NCBI GenBank assembly: GCA_034698045.1
Contig: JAQGAU010000757.1
Coordinates: forward strand, 1-24,243
Length of the DNA: 24,243 nucleotides
Reading direction: 5' to 3'
Source of the DNA: Paramacrobiotus richtersi
Taxonomy: Eukaryota > Tardigrada > Eutardigrada > Parachela > Macrobiotidae
The position numbers and the translations under genes are program-made. This document shows positions 11,799 through 21,415 of this stretch, piece by piece. Each line of letters opens with the position of its first letter. The stretch's first letter is position 1. Below the pieces are notes generated by a model that was given only the letters and a program-made list of their open reading frames with translations, had not been told where the DNA came from and ran no database searches.

Positions 11799-12271
11799 TA
11801 AGCACGCAACATGCGCAGTTGTACGTCTTTACGCAACGGTACCGCTCAGTGCATGCCTGTTACAAAATCACCCATTTCCCGTCCGGATTAACTATTTGTC
11901 AAACTGAATTTATTTCAATACTGGATACTCTTTATCCAATACTATCCCTACACCATGTTCGCAGCAGGGAATTGCTTCCGCACCAATAGTTACCGCTACA
12001 CATTGCCCAGACTTGTACTAACGCACCCTTGTGGTGTTGATGTTGATTAGGAGGAAATCTCGGGGAAACAAAAAGCCTTGCTCAATGCGGTGTACTACGT
12101 AACATCCAGGTTGTAAATAGTTAAACTGGATCCCCTGCTGCGTTCGCTCATTAATATCCATCAAATTCCATTGATGGACAAAAGTCACATATAAGCTATT
12201 GCCAGCGTAAGTGCAAGGATAATGTCGCTGACAGGATTGGCAGTTGATACGGGAACGGGTATCGAGCGATT

Positions 12272-14778
12272 ATGCAGCACAACGGAAGTTTTCTGTACAT
12301 GGCTAACTGCAGTGTCATTTGTGTTGATAACATAACTAATGTTTCCAATAGTAAGGTGCCCATGTTTTCAAAGGATGCAATAGACACAGCGCAGTATTTC
12401 TGGTGGATAGGCTATCCAATACTGCTGGCGTGTTGTACCATTGGGAATTTTCTCAATTTGGTGGTGTTGGTTCGTGAGGCCAAAAAGAGCAGCACCAACT
12501 CCTATATGACGGCCATGGCGGTTAGTGATCTGTTTGTTCTGTAAGTGAAAACTTGTATCCGAACCAACAAATATTTAATAGGCATATGTATGATTATCCA
12601 CAATTAATTATAATAGTTTTACTTTCTTTCTGACTGGACAATGGTGTGAAGACGGAAGTCTCTGTAAAACATGTGCATATGTCTATTTATCCTAATTGAT
12701 GTTTACAGTAACTGTCAACTAAATGTCAGCAAGAAGCAATTTCAGTCTGTACTACTTCAATGTCGGAAACCTCTTCGCAGGTGGTTTTATTTCCCTGTAT
12801 TCATGTACAACATCTCCAGTGCATTTCATTTGCCTCATCATAAACCCGAAAACAGAGCTATCTTGATGCGATTCATGGGCACCCAGGCATGGGTACAGGA
12901 GACGTTCATGCACCTTTGTGACTGGTAATCAAAGTAGACTGAAGTTGATTGTGGAGTGCATATGGATCTGTTGCTGACAGTTCGCCACAAATGTGATAAT
13001 AATTTGGCAACCATTTATTCAATTTGAACATCCTTGCTGCGATAGAGCTTGATAATCGATTCATGAAGAACTAACCTGTGTCATGTTTTGTGTGACAGGG
13101 TGTTGCTAATGTTCTCGGCTGAGAGATTACTGGCCTTTAAAAAGCCATTCTGGATTAAGAAGCTAACCAGCGCATCATTAGCCAACATCATCGTTATGAC
13201 GCTGTTCGCAGTATCGGCTATTTTTTGCTTGGAACTCTTTGTCTATGAGTATGTGAAACGCTGCTAACGCGCAAAGGCGATCCTGTAGATCGAAAAATCA
13301 TACTAATATTAATCTTTTTTACAGAATTTACAACTATCGCGATCCCAAGAACATCCCGGCTTGGTTAGAAAAATGGGAAGAGATCCATCATGCGGCGGAG
13401 GTAAAACCGTAAATTCCACATTTCAGTTACGTACTCAGGCGTTGTTTAAAACCTACTCCAGCGTGTTAGCGTAATTACGTGTGATGTCCTGCTGAGTTAA
13501 ATGGGCTTTTTGTATTTGTTATACGGCGAACACGTAGAGGTTCCAAGTTGAATGCGCTGCTGATTAAGTACTTGGTTCTGCAGAATTATTTGACCACTTG
13601 TGGGCTGCAAGAGCTATTTTGCCCTGGTACAGGACTTTCAAAAGGCTTACACACTTCCAAATGGCAGTTCGTAACGTTCGCGTTACCACCGGTAAATCAA
13701 TAATGGATCAGTGCGATTGTCAGGCGGAGGGGGGTTGCCTGCCGAGAACTGCAAGTCAGAAAAAGGGACGAGCTAGTTGTGATTGGTCTGAAATTTCGGT
13801 TCAGCTCAGGCAGCTTCCTAACGGCCTCCAGTGAAGGAAGCTTCGACTGCAGCTTCCGTAAACCAACTATTGTGGAAAATATCCCCAAACAGGAACGACA
13901 CCTCATGCGTCATCTCAGAAATTTTGAATCAGTTTGTCTGCAGCAGCACAACTGAAAAGGAGTCACTCTTGGTCAACTGCATGTGTCATTCCATATCGTA
14001 TCGTTCGTCGAAACTACCGTCCAATGGAAACTGGCGTACAGTAGTGCGACTTTGCGAGTAGTCGATATCATTATGTAGCTGGTGTATGCAAACTAGTTTC
14101 GCGTACCGACACTTGCGAGACAACGGTTTTTATCAAACTGATACGGTATTATGCAGACTGTAATAGGAATGCAATCCACAGACAGGAAAATGTCAAAATC
14201 GGTATTTTCTTCCTTCACAGTTATCCATGAATTTCTCCAATTTCTTCGTCCTGCTGGTCATCAACTGCCTGCTAATCGCAGCCATCAGCCGACAATCCAG
14301 CCGCGGCAAAGACATCGGCCGAGTGGATTCCACTCAGCCAAGAAACCAGAACCGCAGTCGCAACACGAACATCCTGTTACTCAGCAGTGCAGCACTGTAC
14401 CTCGTCTGCCAATTCCCCAGTTTACTCATCAAGGCCTTGGCCTTGGCGGATGAACTGGAAACCCGTGTCATGGATGAAACCGAGCGGAAATTTGCCGCCC
14501 CGTTTTGCAATGTTACCCTGATGGCCAACTATTCCGTGAACTTTTTGCTATACCTGACCGTCAGCAAACGATATCGGAAACAGTTCAAATTGACGTTCGC
14601 GACATGCTGCGTCAAAGGAGCACCGTATCTGCTGGATGTTAGTAGTACCCATCTAACGGAAAGCGAGAAAAAGCGACAAAGAATTCTCCAGAGTTTGCGG
14701 TCAAAGAAAACCAATTCTTCAGACTGCGTGGCCGCGGATCATATTATTCACAGGAATATCGATCAAACTCGGTTCTGA
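12272..14778 (+). CDS. Rhodopsin-like GPCR, probable peptide receptor (GPCR 1)
   Basis: Class A receptor at the plasma membrane. Exons: 12272-12540, 12781-12924, 13099-13248, 13325-13400, 14221-14778 (TGA), phases 2-2-2-0, 398 aa. The N-terminus has several N-glycosylation sites (NGS, NCS, NIT, NVS). Landmarks: GN1.50 (Asn59), D2.50 in AVSDLFVL (Asp86), ERL instead of DRY (146-148), VCQFPSLLI in TM6, and ANYSVNFLLY in TM7 (NFxxY form). The TM7 form and the NSYMTAMAVSD loop recall FMRFamide/myosuppressin-type invertebrate peptide receptors; the ligand is unknown. Position 3.25, normally the disulphide Cys, is Met, and the 28-residue second extracellular loop has no Cys. The donor after VY-GA is GTATGT. 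The start is the first ATG, and Met10 is an alternative. Its inverted paralogue lies at 16503-18862. Confidence 0.92.
13401..14220 (+). other. 820-nt intron of GPCR 1
   Basis: The matching intron of the paralogue is only 118 nt. It contains an open, phase-neutral 108-nt stretch (13584-13691) with passable splice sites. I treat that as fortuitous, because the receptor without it has exactly the same length as its paralogue. No other coding signal was seen. Confidence 0.7.
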
Positions 14779-15068
14779 TTATCACTGGCTCTTTGTTGTC
14801 TGTTTACTGGTCTGTGGTGTAACTGGTGTTGGCCGTCGCTACTGGATCTAGAAGTATAACAAGCTAAACGCACTGACACATTTTTTGTACGTTTGATAAC
14901 GCTGAATTTTTTTATACGTTGTAATGACTGTGTTCGCATTTGTGTTTACGTTTGAATGATGTGGTATACATCTTGACAATTAGTTACGCATGTGCTGAAC
15001 GTTTCCAAGAACCCTGTATTTCTCGCAAAACCGGAAAAACCGACAAAAATGACTGCAGTGTCCAGAAA

Positions 15069-15077
15069 TATATAAAA
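15069..15077 (+). promoter_or_regulatory. TATA-box-like core promoter candidate
   Basis: TATATAAAA is followed about 30 nt later by CCATTAGTC, an initiator-like sequence. A GTAAGT donor (15212) and a good acceptor (TATTACAG ending 15290) lie downstream, as expected for a leader exon and a coding second exon. Confidence 0.35.
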
Positions 15078-15111
15078 CAGCCTGGTCCACTGACCATTAG
15101 TCGCCGCTATT

Positions 15112-15117
15112 AATAAA
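15112..15117 (+). other. Candidate polyadenylation signal of GPCR 1
   Basis: AATAAA 334 nt after the receptor stop codon. A second copy lies in the A-rich run near 15253. Confidence 0.35.
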
Positions 15118-15296
15118 CCGTGCGATTTCTTCTGATTAGTTCGAGCTTGAAATTCATAGATTGTACAAGGAAAACGAAGGAACTGTTATAAAACCGTCAC
15201 CAGTAACGTACGTAAGTATCCTTACTCACTCTTTCCGGAAAATCTGAGAAACAATAAAAAATTATGTTTAGCTGTGTTATACTATTACAGCGCCGC

Positions 15297-15563
15297 ATGA
15301 GAAGATCAAGAAGAACGTACCCGAAGGAGGCGCAAGCAGGAAGGCCACGGTGTAGACGTAGAGTATTAGAGGATCGTTTGTACGTAAGAAAGATCGTAAG
15401 CTCGCGCCCGGCAGGCGCACATATCAGATCATCGCTAAATCTTTCAGAAAGATTTGGGTACGCATCAGCACTACGGAACGCTGATGGGAAGGTCCCCATG
15501 TCTCGAGACATATGGAGACAGAACCAGTGCCAGCAATGCACGACCTTACGTACAGCGTCTTAA
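15297..15563 (+). CDS. Candidate small arginine-rich protein (88 aa)
   Basis: ATG at 15297 follows directly after an acceptor (AG at 15289-15290) and opens 88 codons to TAA at 15561-15563. The first third is very Arg-rich (MRRSRRTYPKEAQAGRPRC), and a CQQC pair sits near the end. The stretch is clearly more GC-rich than its flanks, and a TATA box, a leader and a 79-nt intron can be drawn upstream. I recognise no family. The opposite strand is also open here, so coding status is uncertain. Confidence 0.25.
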   Translation: MRRSRRTYPKEAQAGRPRCRRRVLEDRLYVRKIVSSRPAGAHIRSSLNLSERFGYASALRNADGKVPMSRDIWRQNQCQQCTTLRTAS

Positions 15564-16502
15564 ACGCTATAATACCATATATCGTGGACCCTGGTATTAT
15601 TTCTACAGAGAACCATAGGCGGTTGCAAGTGGTATAAACCACAAACAAAACAAAGTATGGCATACATATTTAAGCATAGAATGCTCAGTTTTTCATGTGG
15701 CCCACAATTGTTTTTGAAGTGATGCCCCAGAAATGTCAGGAATGACACTCGAAAGTTAGGTAGTCCATTCGGCCGCAAAACCGGCGCATCGGGACGTTTG
15801 AAGTTTTCGTTCCGCGTGTCATAGCTTTGCGCAATGTTTACTAATAATATTCTGTTCTGCTGTTCTGCGTGGTTTAAGACAAAATTGCACCCAAACCCGC
15901 CGACAAAATTTCAAATGATCCCGTGGATTGGACAGTATGTGGTAAACTACTAACCGCGCATAAAATAGGCATGATTCTTGAATATACATATATATAAACG
16001 AGAAACCGGGCTACATACATATAACAGGGCGTTGTTCGAGTAAAAGAAAGCGCACGGTTTACATGTCGGCAAATACCAAGCTAGAACTTAACTTTTCAGA
16101 TAACATAAGCAACCGTTTTTACGTACTGCGACCGTACAACGTACTGTCATGAGATACGGAGAATAATTGCGGTTCATCAGTGTCGTTCAAGCAGCACACT
16201 CCGTTGTTCTTTTCCCACACTGTGGTACCAATTATCACAAAAATGCGGCTACCGTTAAGCTAACGCTCCGTTACGCTCGACGTGTATAGCTCTAGGGAAG
16301 TGCTAAACAAAGGTGTCTCCTATAAGTCTTTTACTTCGCAACTCTGTATAAATCTCCTAATTTCAAATTCTAGCAAAATGAAAAGGACTGATGTACTGTG
16401 AAGCTTATAAAAACAGGGGTACTGTATCTGTATAACCGTAAAAAAAACATGTGGGTATGCGTTTGGCGGTAACACAGTCCTAAACTGATCAAGACTAGTA
16501 AG

Positions 16503-18862
16503 TCAAAAGCGGCTTTCCGCCTGCCTGACATTAACTGTCCTGTGAACAACTCGATGTGCGGCCGCGCAGTCCGAAGTACTGCTCCCACTTGACAGCACAA
16601 CCTGAAGCGTTCTTGTTCTTGGTCGTCCATACTCGCTTTCCGTTGTACGGCCACTGCTAAAGCCCATCGGACAAGGTGCTCCTTGAACACAGGTCCACAG
16701 CATCAGTTTCAATTGTCTGCGATACCGTTCACTAACGGTCACATACAGGAAAAAGTTTATGGAATAATTGGCCATTAAGGTCACATTACAGAACGGTGCG
16801 GCAAAACGCCACTCGGACGACTCCATCACCCTGGTCCCCAGTTCATCCGCTAGTTCCAGGGACTTGATCAGTAAACTGGGAAACTGACAGACGAGATACA
16901 GTGTGGCACTGCTCAGCAAGATGATGTTGGTGTTGCGAGACTGGTTTGGCTTAGGTGATCGCGTGGAACCCAATCGGACGATGGCATGACGATGTTGCTG
17001 ACGTATGACGGCGATTAGTGCGCTGTTGATGAGCAGAAGGGCCAGGAAGACGCAGAACTGCACGGATAACTGTCGGAAAAGGAAAGCTTACATTCATAAC
17101 CCTATGAATGATAATTTAGTAGGGTACTCTGTAACTACACTAACAATGCTTGAGCGGACACAATGCAAAACATATTTACGGTATTACCTCCGCGGCATGG
17201 TGGACCTCTTCCCATGTAGTTAACCAAGCCGGGAGTTGGTTAGGGTCACGATGCTTGTATATTCTGTAAAAACCATACATCATTTCTTGACAGGCTCGCG
17301 TGTATGCGTAAGAGCATCCCGCTACGTACTCATAGACAAAGAGTTCCAGTGAAAAAACTGCGGATAGTAAGAACAGAATGAGAACGATGATATTCGCCGA
17401 GGAAGCGGTGCTTAATCGTATGATCCAGAAGGGCTTAACAAAGGCGACTAATCTCTCAACGGAGAACATCACCAGTGTCCTACAATATGAAGAGATTTAC
17501 GCTGAACGGTCTTTGGAACGTGCGTGTACGAGTACTATCAATGGCAACTATAGTAGATTCTACACAACAAAAGTCAGTCGGAGGTTGGTACTGGAGGCAG
17601 CATGCTTGGGATCGTCGTCGACCGTGTGATCCAAACCGCGAAAATCAGTGTTCGATACTTTCAAGTACATACAAATTATAATCAATAATATGGTCTGTGT
17701 AACGAAAAGGGATCTATGTACGACGTTATTAAAAGTGACTGTTAGCTTTTGTGCACAGTCAAAGGCCTCAATGTTAGATCCAGTCAAAAAAATTAATCAT
17801 TAACTACGAGTTGCACCTTTGTCGTTAAGCAAGCAGAATGTTTCAGAAACAACGATTTACCATGTTCAATCACTGCACCGGTAGTCGATGCAGAATCTAT
17901 TCGCCGAAATCAAATTCAACGACAAGAGCGGGAAACCACCAGAAATCCACAGCGGTCTCCTGTACTGCATTTTGTACAATACCGAACACTGAGGCTTGTT
18001 TCAAGTCCACCACAAACCTCCGTAAAATAGCCAAGTAACGGATGCAAGCTTAAGATCAACACGCTGCCGATATGGATGCCACATACTGTCGATTAATTGA
18101 TTAACTAATTATCTAAAGTTAGATACTTAGTAACACATTTCACAGGTTACGTAGCTTAAGTATCGCGTTAATTATATACCAGTCAGAGAGATGCATGAAT
18201 GTTTCTTGCACCCATGCCTGCGTACCCAGGAATCTGTACAAAGTGGCTCTATGTTCCGGCGTATGGTACGGCAAATGGAAAGCACTGCTGATATTGTAGA
18301 GGAATACAGGAAAGTAAAACCACCTGTTAATCAAGTCCACATCAGAATTTGGTTGCTCGCACTATAGTTCTTTCTCTAGGAGGATAACCTATTTAGTATT
18401 TACCGAAGAAACCATACCGAGATTACTGCCACACAGTACACACGTTAAACATCATTATGCATATGAATGATGCTCCAGAATCTATGACTACGGTGCATGC
18501 ACACAAAGTAACTCCATACTTCATATCCGAAATAGACCGTATTAAGCAAATAGACCGTATTAAAGTTTTTAGTCTATGTTTGATGTAAGAAAGTTCACTT
18601 ACAGAACGAACAGTCCGCTGACCGCCATAGCGATCATATAGGAGTTGGTGCTGGTCCTTTTCGCCTGACGGCACAGCACAAACAGGTTGAGGAGGTTTCC
18701 AATGGTGCAACACGCCAACAGTATCGGATAGCATATCCACCACACATACTGAGCGTTTGCAATGGCAGCGTTGGAGAAAAGTGCTAAATCCCTTGAAATG
18801 TTTGCGGTGTCGGTATCCGTTGCACTGCAGTTATCCACACATAAAACACTTATGTTATCCAT
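16503..18862 (-). CDS. Rhodopsin-like GPCR paralogue with altered TM2 (GPCR 2)
   Basis: Inverted paralogue of the receptor at 12272-14778. Exons: 18862-18603, 18323-18180, 17479-17330, 17263-17188, 17069-16503 (TGA 16503-16505). Internal exon sizes (144, 150, 76) and all phases are identical to the other copy, and total length is again 398 aa. In the second exon about 39 of 47 residues match by eye. Landmarks: N-glycosylation sites at the N-terminus, GN1.50, ERL for DRY, VCQFPSLLI in TM6, ANYSINFFLY in TM7, and a shared C-terminal SDCAA...VHR...SRF pattern. The TM2 motif reads AVSGLFVL: the near-universal D2.50 is Gly83. It also lacks the 3.25 Cys. The frame is intact, so this is not an obvious pseudogene. 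Introns 2 (700 nt) and 4 (118 nt) differ greatly in length from the paralogue. Confidence 0.9.
17480..18179 (-). other. 700-nt intron 2 of GPCR 2
   Basis: The equivalent intron of the paralogue is 174 nt. Open frames exist in it on the plus strand, but none has a recognisable motif. Confidence 0.75.
18530..18563. repeat. 16-bp perfect direct repeat in GPCR 2 intron 1
   Basis: AAATAGACCGTATTAA occurs at 18530-18545 and again at 18548-18563, a period of 18 bp. Looks like a recent slippage duplication. Confidence 0.9.
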
Positions 18863-18875
18863 CAGCGCATCCCAC

Positions 18876-18916
18876 CCGCATCAACTGAATCAACCGAATA
18901 ACCGCATCAAGTGAAT
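18876..18916. repeat. Near-perfect 15-bp direct repeat before GPCR 2
   Basis: Copies at 18876-18890 and 18902-18916 differ at one base, with a 26-bp period. They lie 14-54 nt upstream of the receptor ATG, so in its leader or core promoter. Confidence 0.8.
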
Positions 18917-19535
18917 ACGGATTCGATCGGCGATGCCACACTGCTTCCAATCTTCTAGACCTAAAAGGTTTCGCTAGTTCAGTTCAATACTGTACCCGCA
19001 CGACCAATGCGACCGAAGAGTGGCGTGTACGGAAAATATCGCCATCAATATACTCACTCTGTGTGAGGGGAATTTTATCATAAGTATTGGTGTGATTAGA
19101 ATTGGTGTGTACTCTGTGTCAGTACTCATTTCGTTCTTAATCCGATCAGTCGTATTTCATTCTGTAACCTCAATACTTCAATTATTTTGTTTATTCAGTA
19201 TTCAGCCATTCGCTGTTGCTCTAATGATCGGATGATCCGTCCAGTTCATCATCATTAACTCCAGTTAGTATAGATATGAACTATTCGGTTATGAGTCTAT
19301 AACGCAATCAATTTCCTGTGTGACCATACCACAGTGTGCGTACCGTAATGATACATCGCAGTGTTAATGAACCCGTGAACTCCGTGTTACTGAACCATAT
19401 TATCACTTCACCAAATTGGCATTAAATATGTAATCCATCAGGCAGCTAACAATAAAGTTGTTATCACCGGTTAATTCTTCTGGCTTTGCGCCTATGTAAT
19501 AACAGCCGACGCATCCGATTTTTCTTCTCCTTGGC

Positions 19536-19575
19536 GTTTGAAAGATTGTGATACATACATAGTTTGAAAGATTGT
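19536..19575. repeat. 14-bp exact direct repeat
   Basis: GTTTGAAAGATTGT at 19536-19549 and 19562-19575, again with a 26-bp period. Confidence 0.85.
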
Positions 19576-20099
19576 ATAGATGCTTTACAACGAGAAAATA
19601 ATTAGTTTCACAAGTCGGGGCAGAAAACACCGAGTATCCCTAATTGGCCATCCCTAATCCACCACTACGAAATTACGAACATACCATAAGAAGACTACGC
19701 ATATATGCAGTATGGGCTGTGAATCAATATCGCATAACTTTGAGCGCGATAATGCACCACTCTCGCGAAAAGGGGTGGGGCAGAGCCCAGCGATGTCCGG
19801 ACAACTGTCTGAATAACAATTATTATACCCAGATTGAAAGCGCCTTTGGGCCTTAACGTATTATGCTTGATGAGAGACTGATAGATTTACCAGACAAACT
19901 GGCGATAAACAATGTACGAAAACAATCGTTACGGCTGATAACATCTAGACATTCTAATAGCTATCACCTGTATCGGAAATGTTTATTTCACTAACCTGCC
20001 TAATCGTAAAGCAAATAAACGCAAACTAATCCCATTTCGTGGTCAACAAACGGTATGGAAATGTGATCGAAATAATGTTGTTGTAATTTTTAAGTTTAC

Positions 20100-20160
20100 C
20101 TGATTGTTATAAGATCCTGGCCACACATACAACAGTTCCATTCGAAACATCCAGTTCTGC
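20100..20160 (-). pseudogene. Fragment resembling exon 2 end of the DUF3105 gene
   Basis: On the minus strand the codons WPGSYNNQ are followed at once by a GTAAAC donor. The intact gene has WPASYNKQ followed by GTAAAG at 22688, with the same phase. Over 29 nt spanning the exon end and donor, 24 bases match. Upstream the similarity becomes weak and would need a frameshift, and there is an in-frame TAG near 20165. No other exon of the family was found nearby. A short chance match cannot be excluded. Confidence 0.35.
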
Positions 20161-20486
20161 GGGTGCAATTTCTATCGGGAAAGTGTAGCCGAAGCCGCCG
20201 AGAAATCGCTTCCAGATTGTGTAACCCAGATCCTTCAAACAAAAGACATATACAGGGCAGATAATATAGATACTACCGTTGTGAGAAAAATGTGAAATAT
20301 GTAATCTGCGGAAATGCCAGACCACCAGATTTGCTTTTTCGCAAGAAAATAACCCACAGGACACAAAAAACCAGTTTGCATGATGTATTAATATTCATGT
20401 GTTGATACAGATGTTTAGGTGCCGACCCAGACCATACCGTACACACTTCTGAGCGAGCGTTTTGCTGATGGTTACCCAGTACACAT

Positions 20487-20500
20487 TCTGGTTAACCAGA
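20487..20500. repeat. 14-bp perfect palindrome
   Basis: TCTGGTTAACCAGA is identical to its reverse complement. Confidence 0.85.
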
Positions 20501-20542
20501 TTTTGGTCATGCCGCGGCAGGTATAATGAGGTATTCAGTTAC

Positions 20543-20561
20543 TGCCAGTAACTTACTGGCA
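20543..20561. repeat. 19-bp inverted repeat with one-base centre
   Basis: TGCCAGTAA and TTACTGGCA are perfect reverse complements separated by a single C, only 42 bp from the palindrome at 20487-20500. Confidence 0.85.
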
Positions 20562-20896
20562 ACAGGCCTGCAATGGATACATGTCGGTTTGTTAATCTGG
20601 TGTGGAAATTATCCGTTTGTGAAGCGTGTTGTAGCAAACACCTGTACCTTCTTTACACCTTGCTTTCCACATCAGTGATGTGATCCATCACCCAGTCGTC
20701 GTCGAAATGATCACTGCCAGAGCCGGCCGTTCAAGTGAGCGAGACCGCGGAAACTTAACTTTTAAAAGCACAAAAAGGTCGTCCAACTGCAACAGGTACG
20801 TCCCACTATAGAAAACGAGACAATCGAGTACAAATACAGTAAATTACTGTATAACTACGGAAGAAAAAGGGCCTACCCTTTACTGAATTAGACAGG

Positions 20897-20920
20897 ACAC
20901 ATACATACACACATACACAG
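20897..20920. repeat. CA/CATA-rich simple repeat
   Basis: Imperfect run of ACAC and ATAC units. Confidence 0.7.
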
Positions 20921-21264
20921 CAGTACCTGGTAATGGTTGTTGGACTGGTCTGGGTGGAAATCTACAATTTCTGTTGATGTTGTACAGTAGTCTGCTACCA
21001 CGTGCAGGGATGCTTCCTGACATTCAGCGCAAACAAACAAACAAAAGCCGCTACCGGTAGGGATTATATGTATGTTTTTGTCTATGGTTTTTATTGTCCG
21101 GTGGGTTTGTGTTTATGTTGCTAATTGTCCGAGTTCAGTACTTAGTAGCGCGGTACTAAATGTTTAGGTGCGAATGAAGTCGCTACGAAATGATTATAGG
21201 ACGGTTAGCAAAGATGCAGTGAATTTACTGTTAAGATATCGACCCTATACCGTGCGCGCGTCGT

Positions 21265-21270
21265 TTTATT
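21265..21270 (-). other. Candidate polyadenylation signal of the DUF3105 gene
   Basis: AATAAA on the minus strand about 146 nt after the stop codon. Confidence 0.45.
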
Positions 21271-21415
21271 CGAACGATGGTTTTCAGCACAATAAAAAAT
21301 GAAGAGCATATTAATGCCCAAACCACCAGTCTACATCGAAGAACAGTAAACACCGCCGTATTCACCCAAAAGTATCAAGCGTCAACGGAACTATGAACGT
21401 GCACGCATCATCGTC

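Larger units (their letters stand above)
9925..12271. other. Intergenic region between flippase and GPCR 1 (divergent starts)
   Basis: The flippase gene leaves to the left and the receptor gene to the right, so this 2.3 kb should hold both promoters and any 5' UTR exons. I saw no clear TATA box. An 8-bp inverted repeat (TCCATCAA at 12157-12164, TTGATGGA at 12171-12178) lies about 95 nt before the receptor ATG. Two weak exon-like stretches at 11277-11417 and 11626-11798 are listed separately. The remainder looks non-coding. Confidence 0.55.
14779..16502. other. Region between the two convergent GPCR genes
   Basis: Holds both receptor 3' UTRs. AATAAA at 15112-15117 and another near 15253 could end the plus-strand receptor transcript. 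A strong TATA-like site and a small open frame at 15069-15563 are listed separately. From 15564 to 16502 I saw nothing interpretable. Confidence 0.5.
18863..21415. other. Intergenic region with repeats, palindromes and one paralogous fragment
   Basis: Lies between the start of GPCR 2 and the end of the DUF3105 gene. Near-direct repeats: CCGCATCAA-C/G-TGAAT at 18876-18890 and 18902-18916. Exact repeats: GTTTGAAAGATTGT at 19536-19549 and 19562-19575. A fragment resembling the DUF3105 gene is at about 20100-20160, palindromes at 20487-20500 and 20543-20561, and a CA/CATA-rich run at 20897-20920. Open frames at 19403-19630 and in the antisense of 19644-19856 lack recognisable motifs or a convincing splice model. 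Confidence 0.5.

Noticed and set aside
15197..15541. Minus-strand hydrophobic frame (LYVYTVAFLL) suggesting a membrane protein
   Set aside because: It is the antisense of a Lys/Arg-rich stretch, which automatically reads as Phe/Leu/Ser. No start or receptor motif accompanies it.
19020..19235. Plus-strand hydrophobic 71-aa frame
   Set aside because: It has no ATG at its start and its hydrophobic character follows from AT-rich composition. No splice model supports it.
19403..19856. Minus-strand open stretches (for example GDNNFIVSCLMDYIFNANL)
   Set aside because: They look mildly protein-like, but no family motif, start codon or phase-consistent exon chain was found. They remain unassigned.
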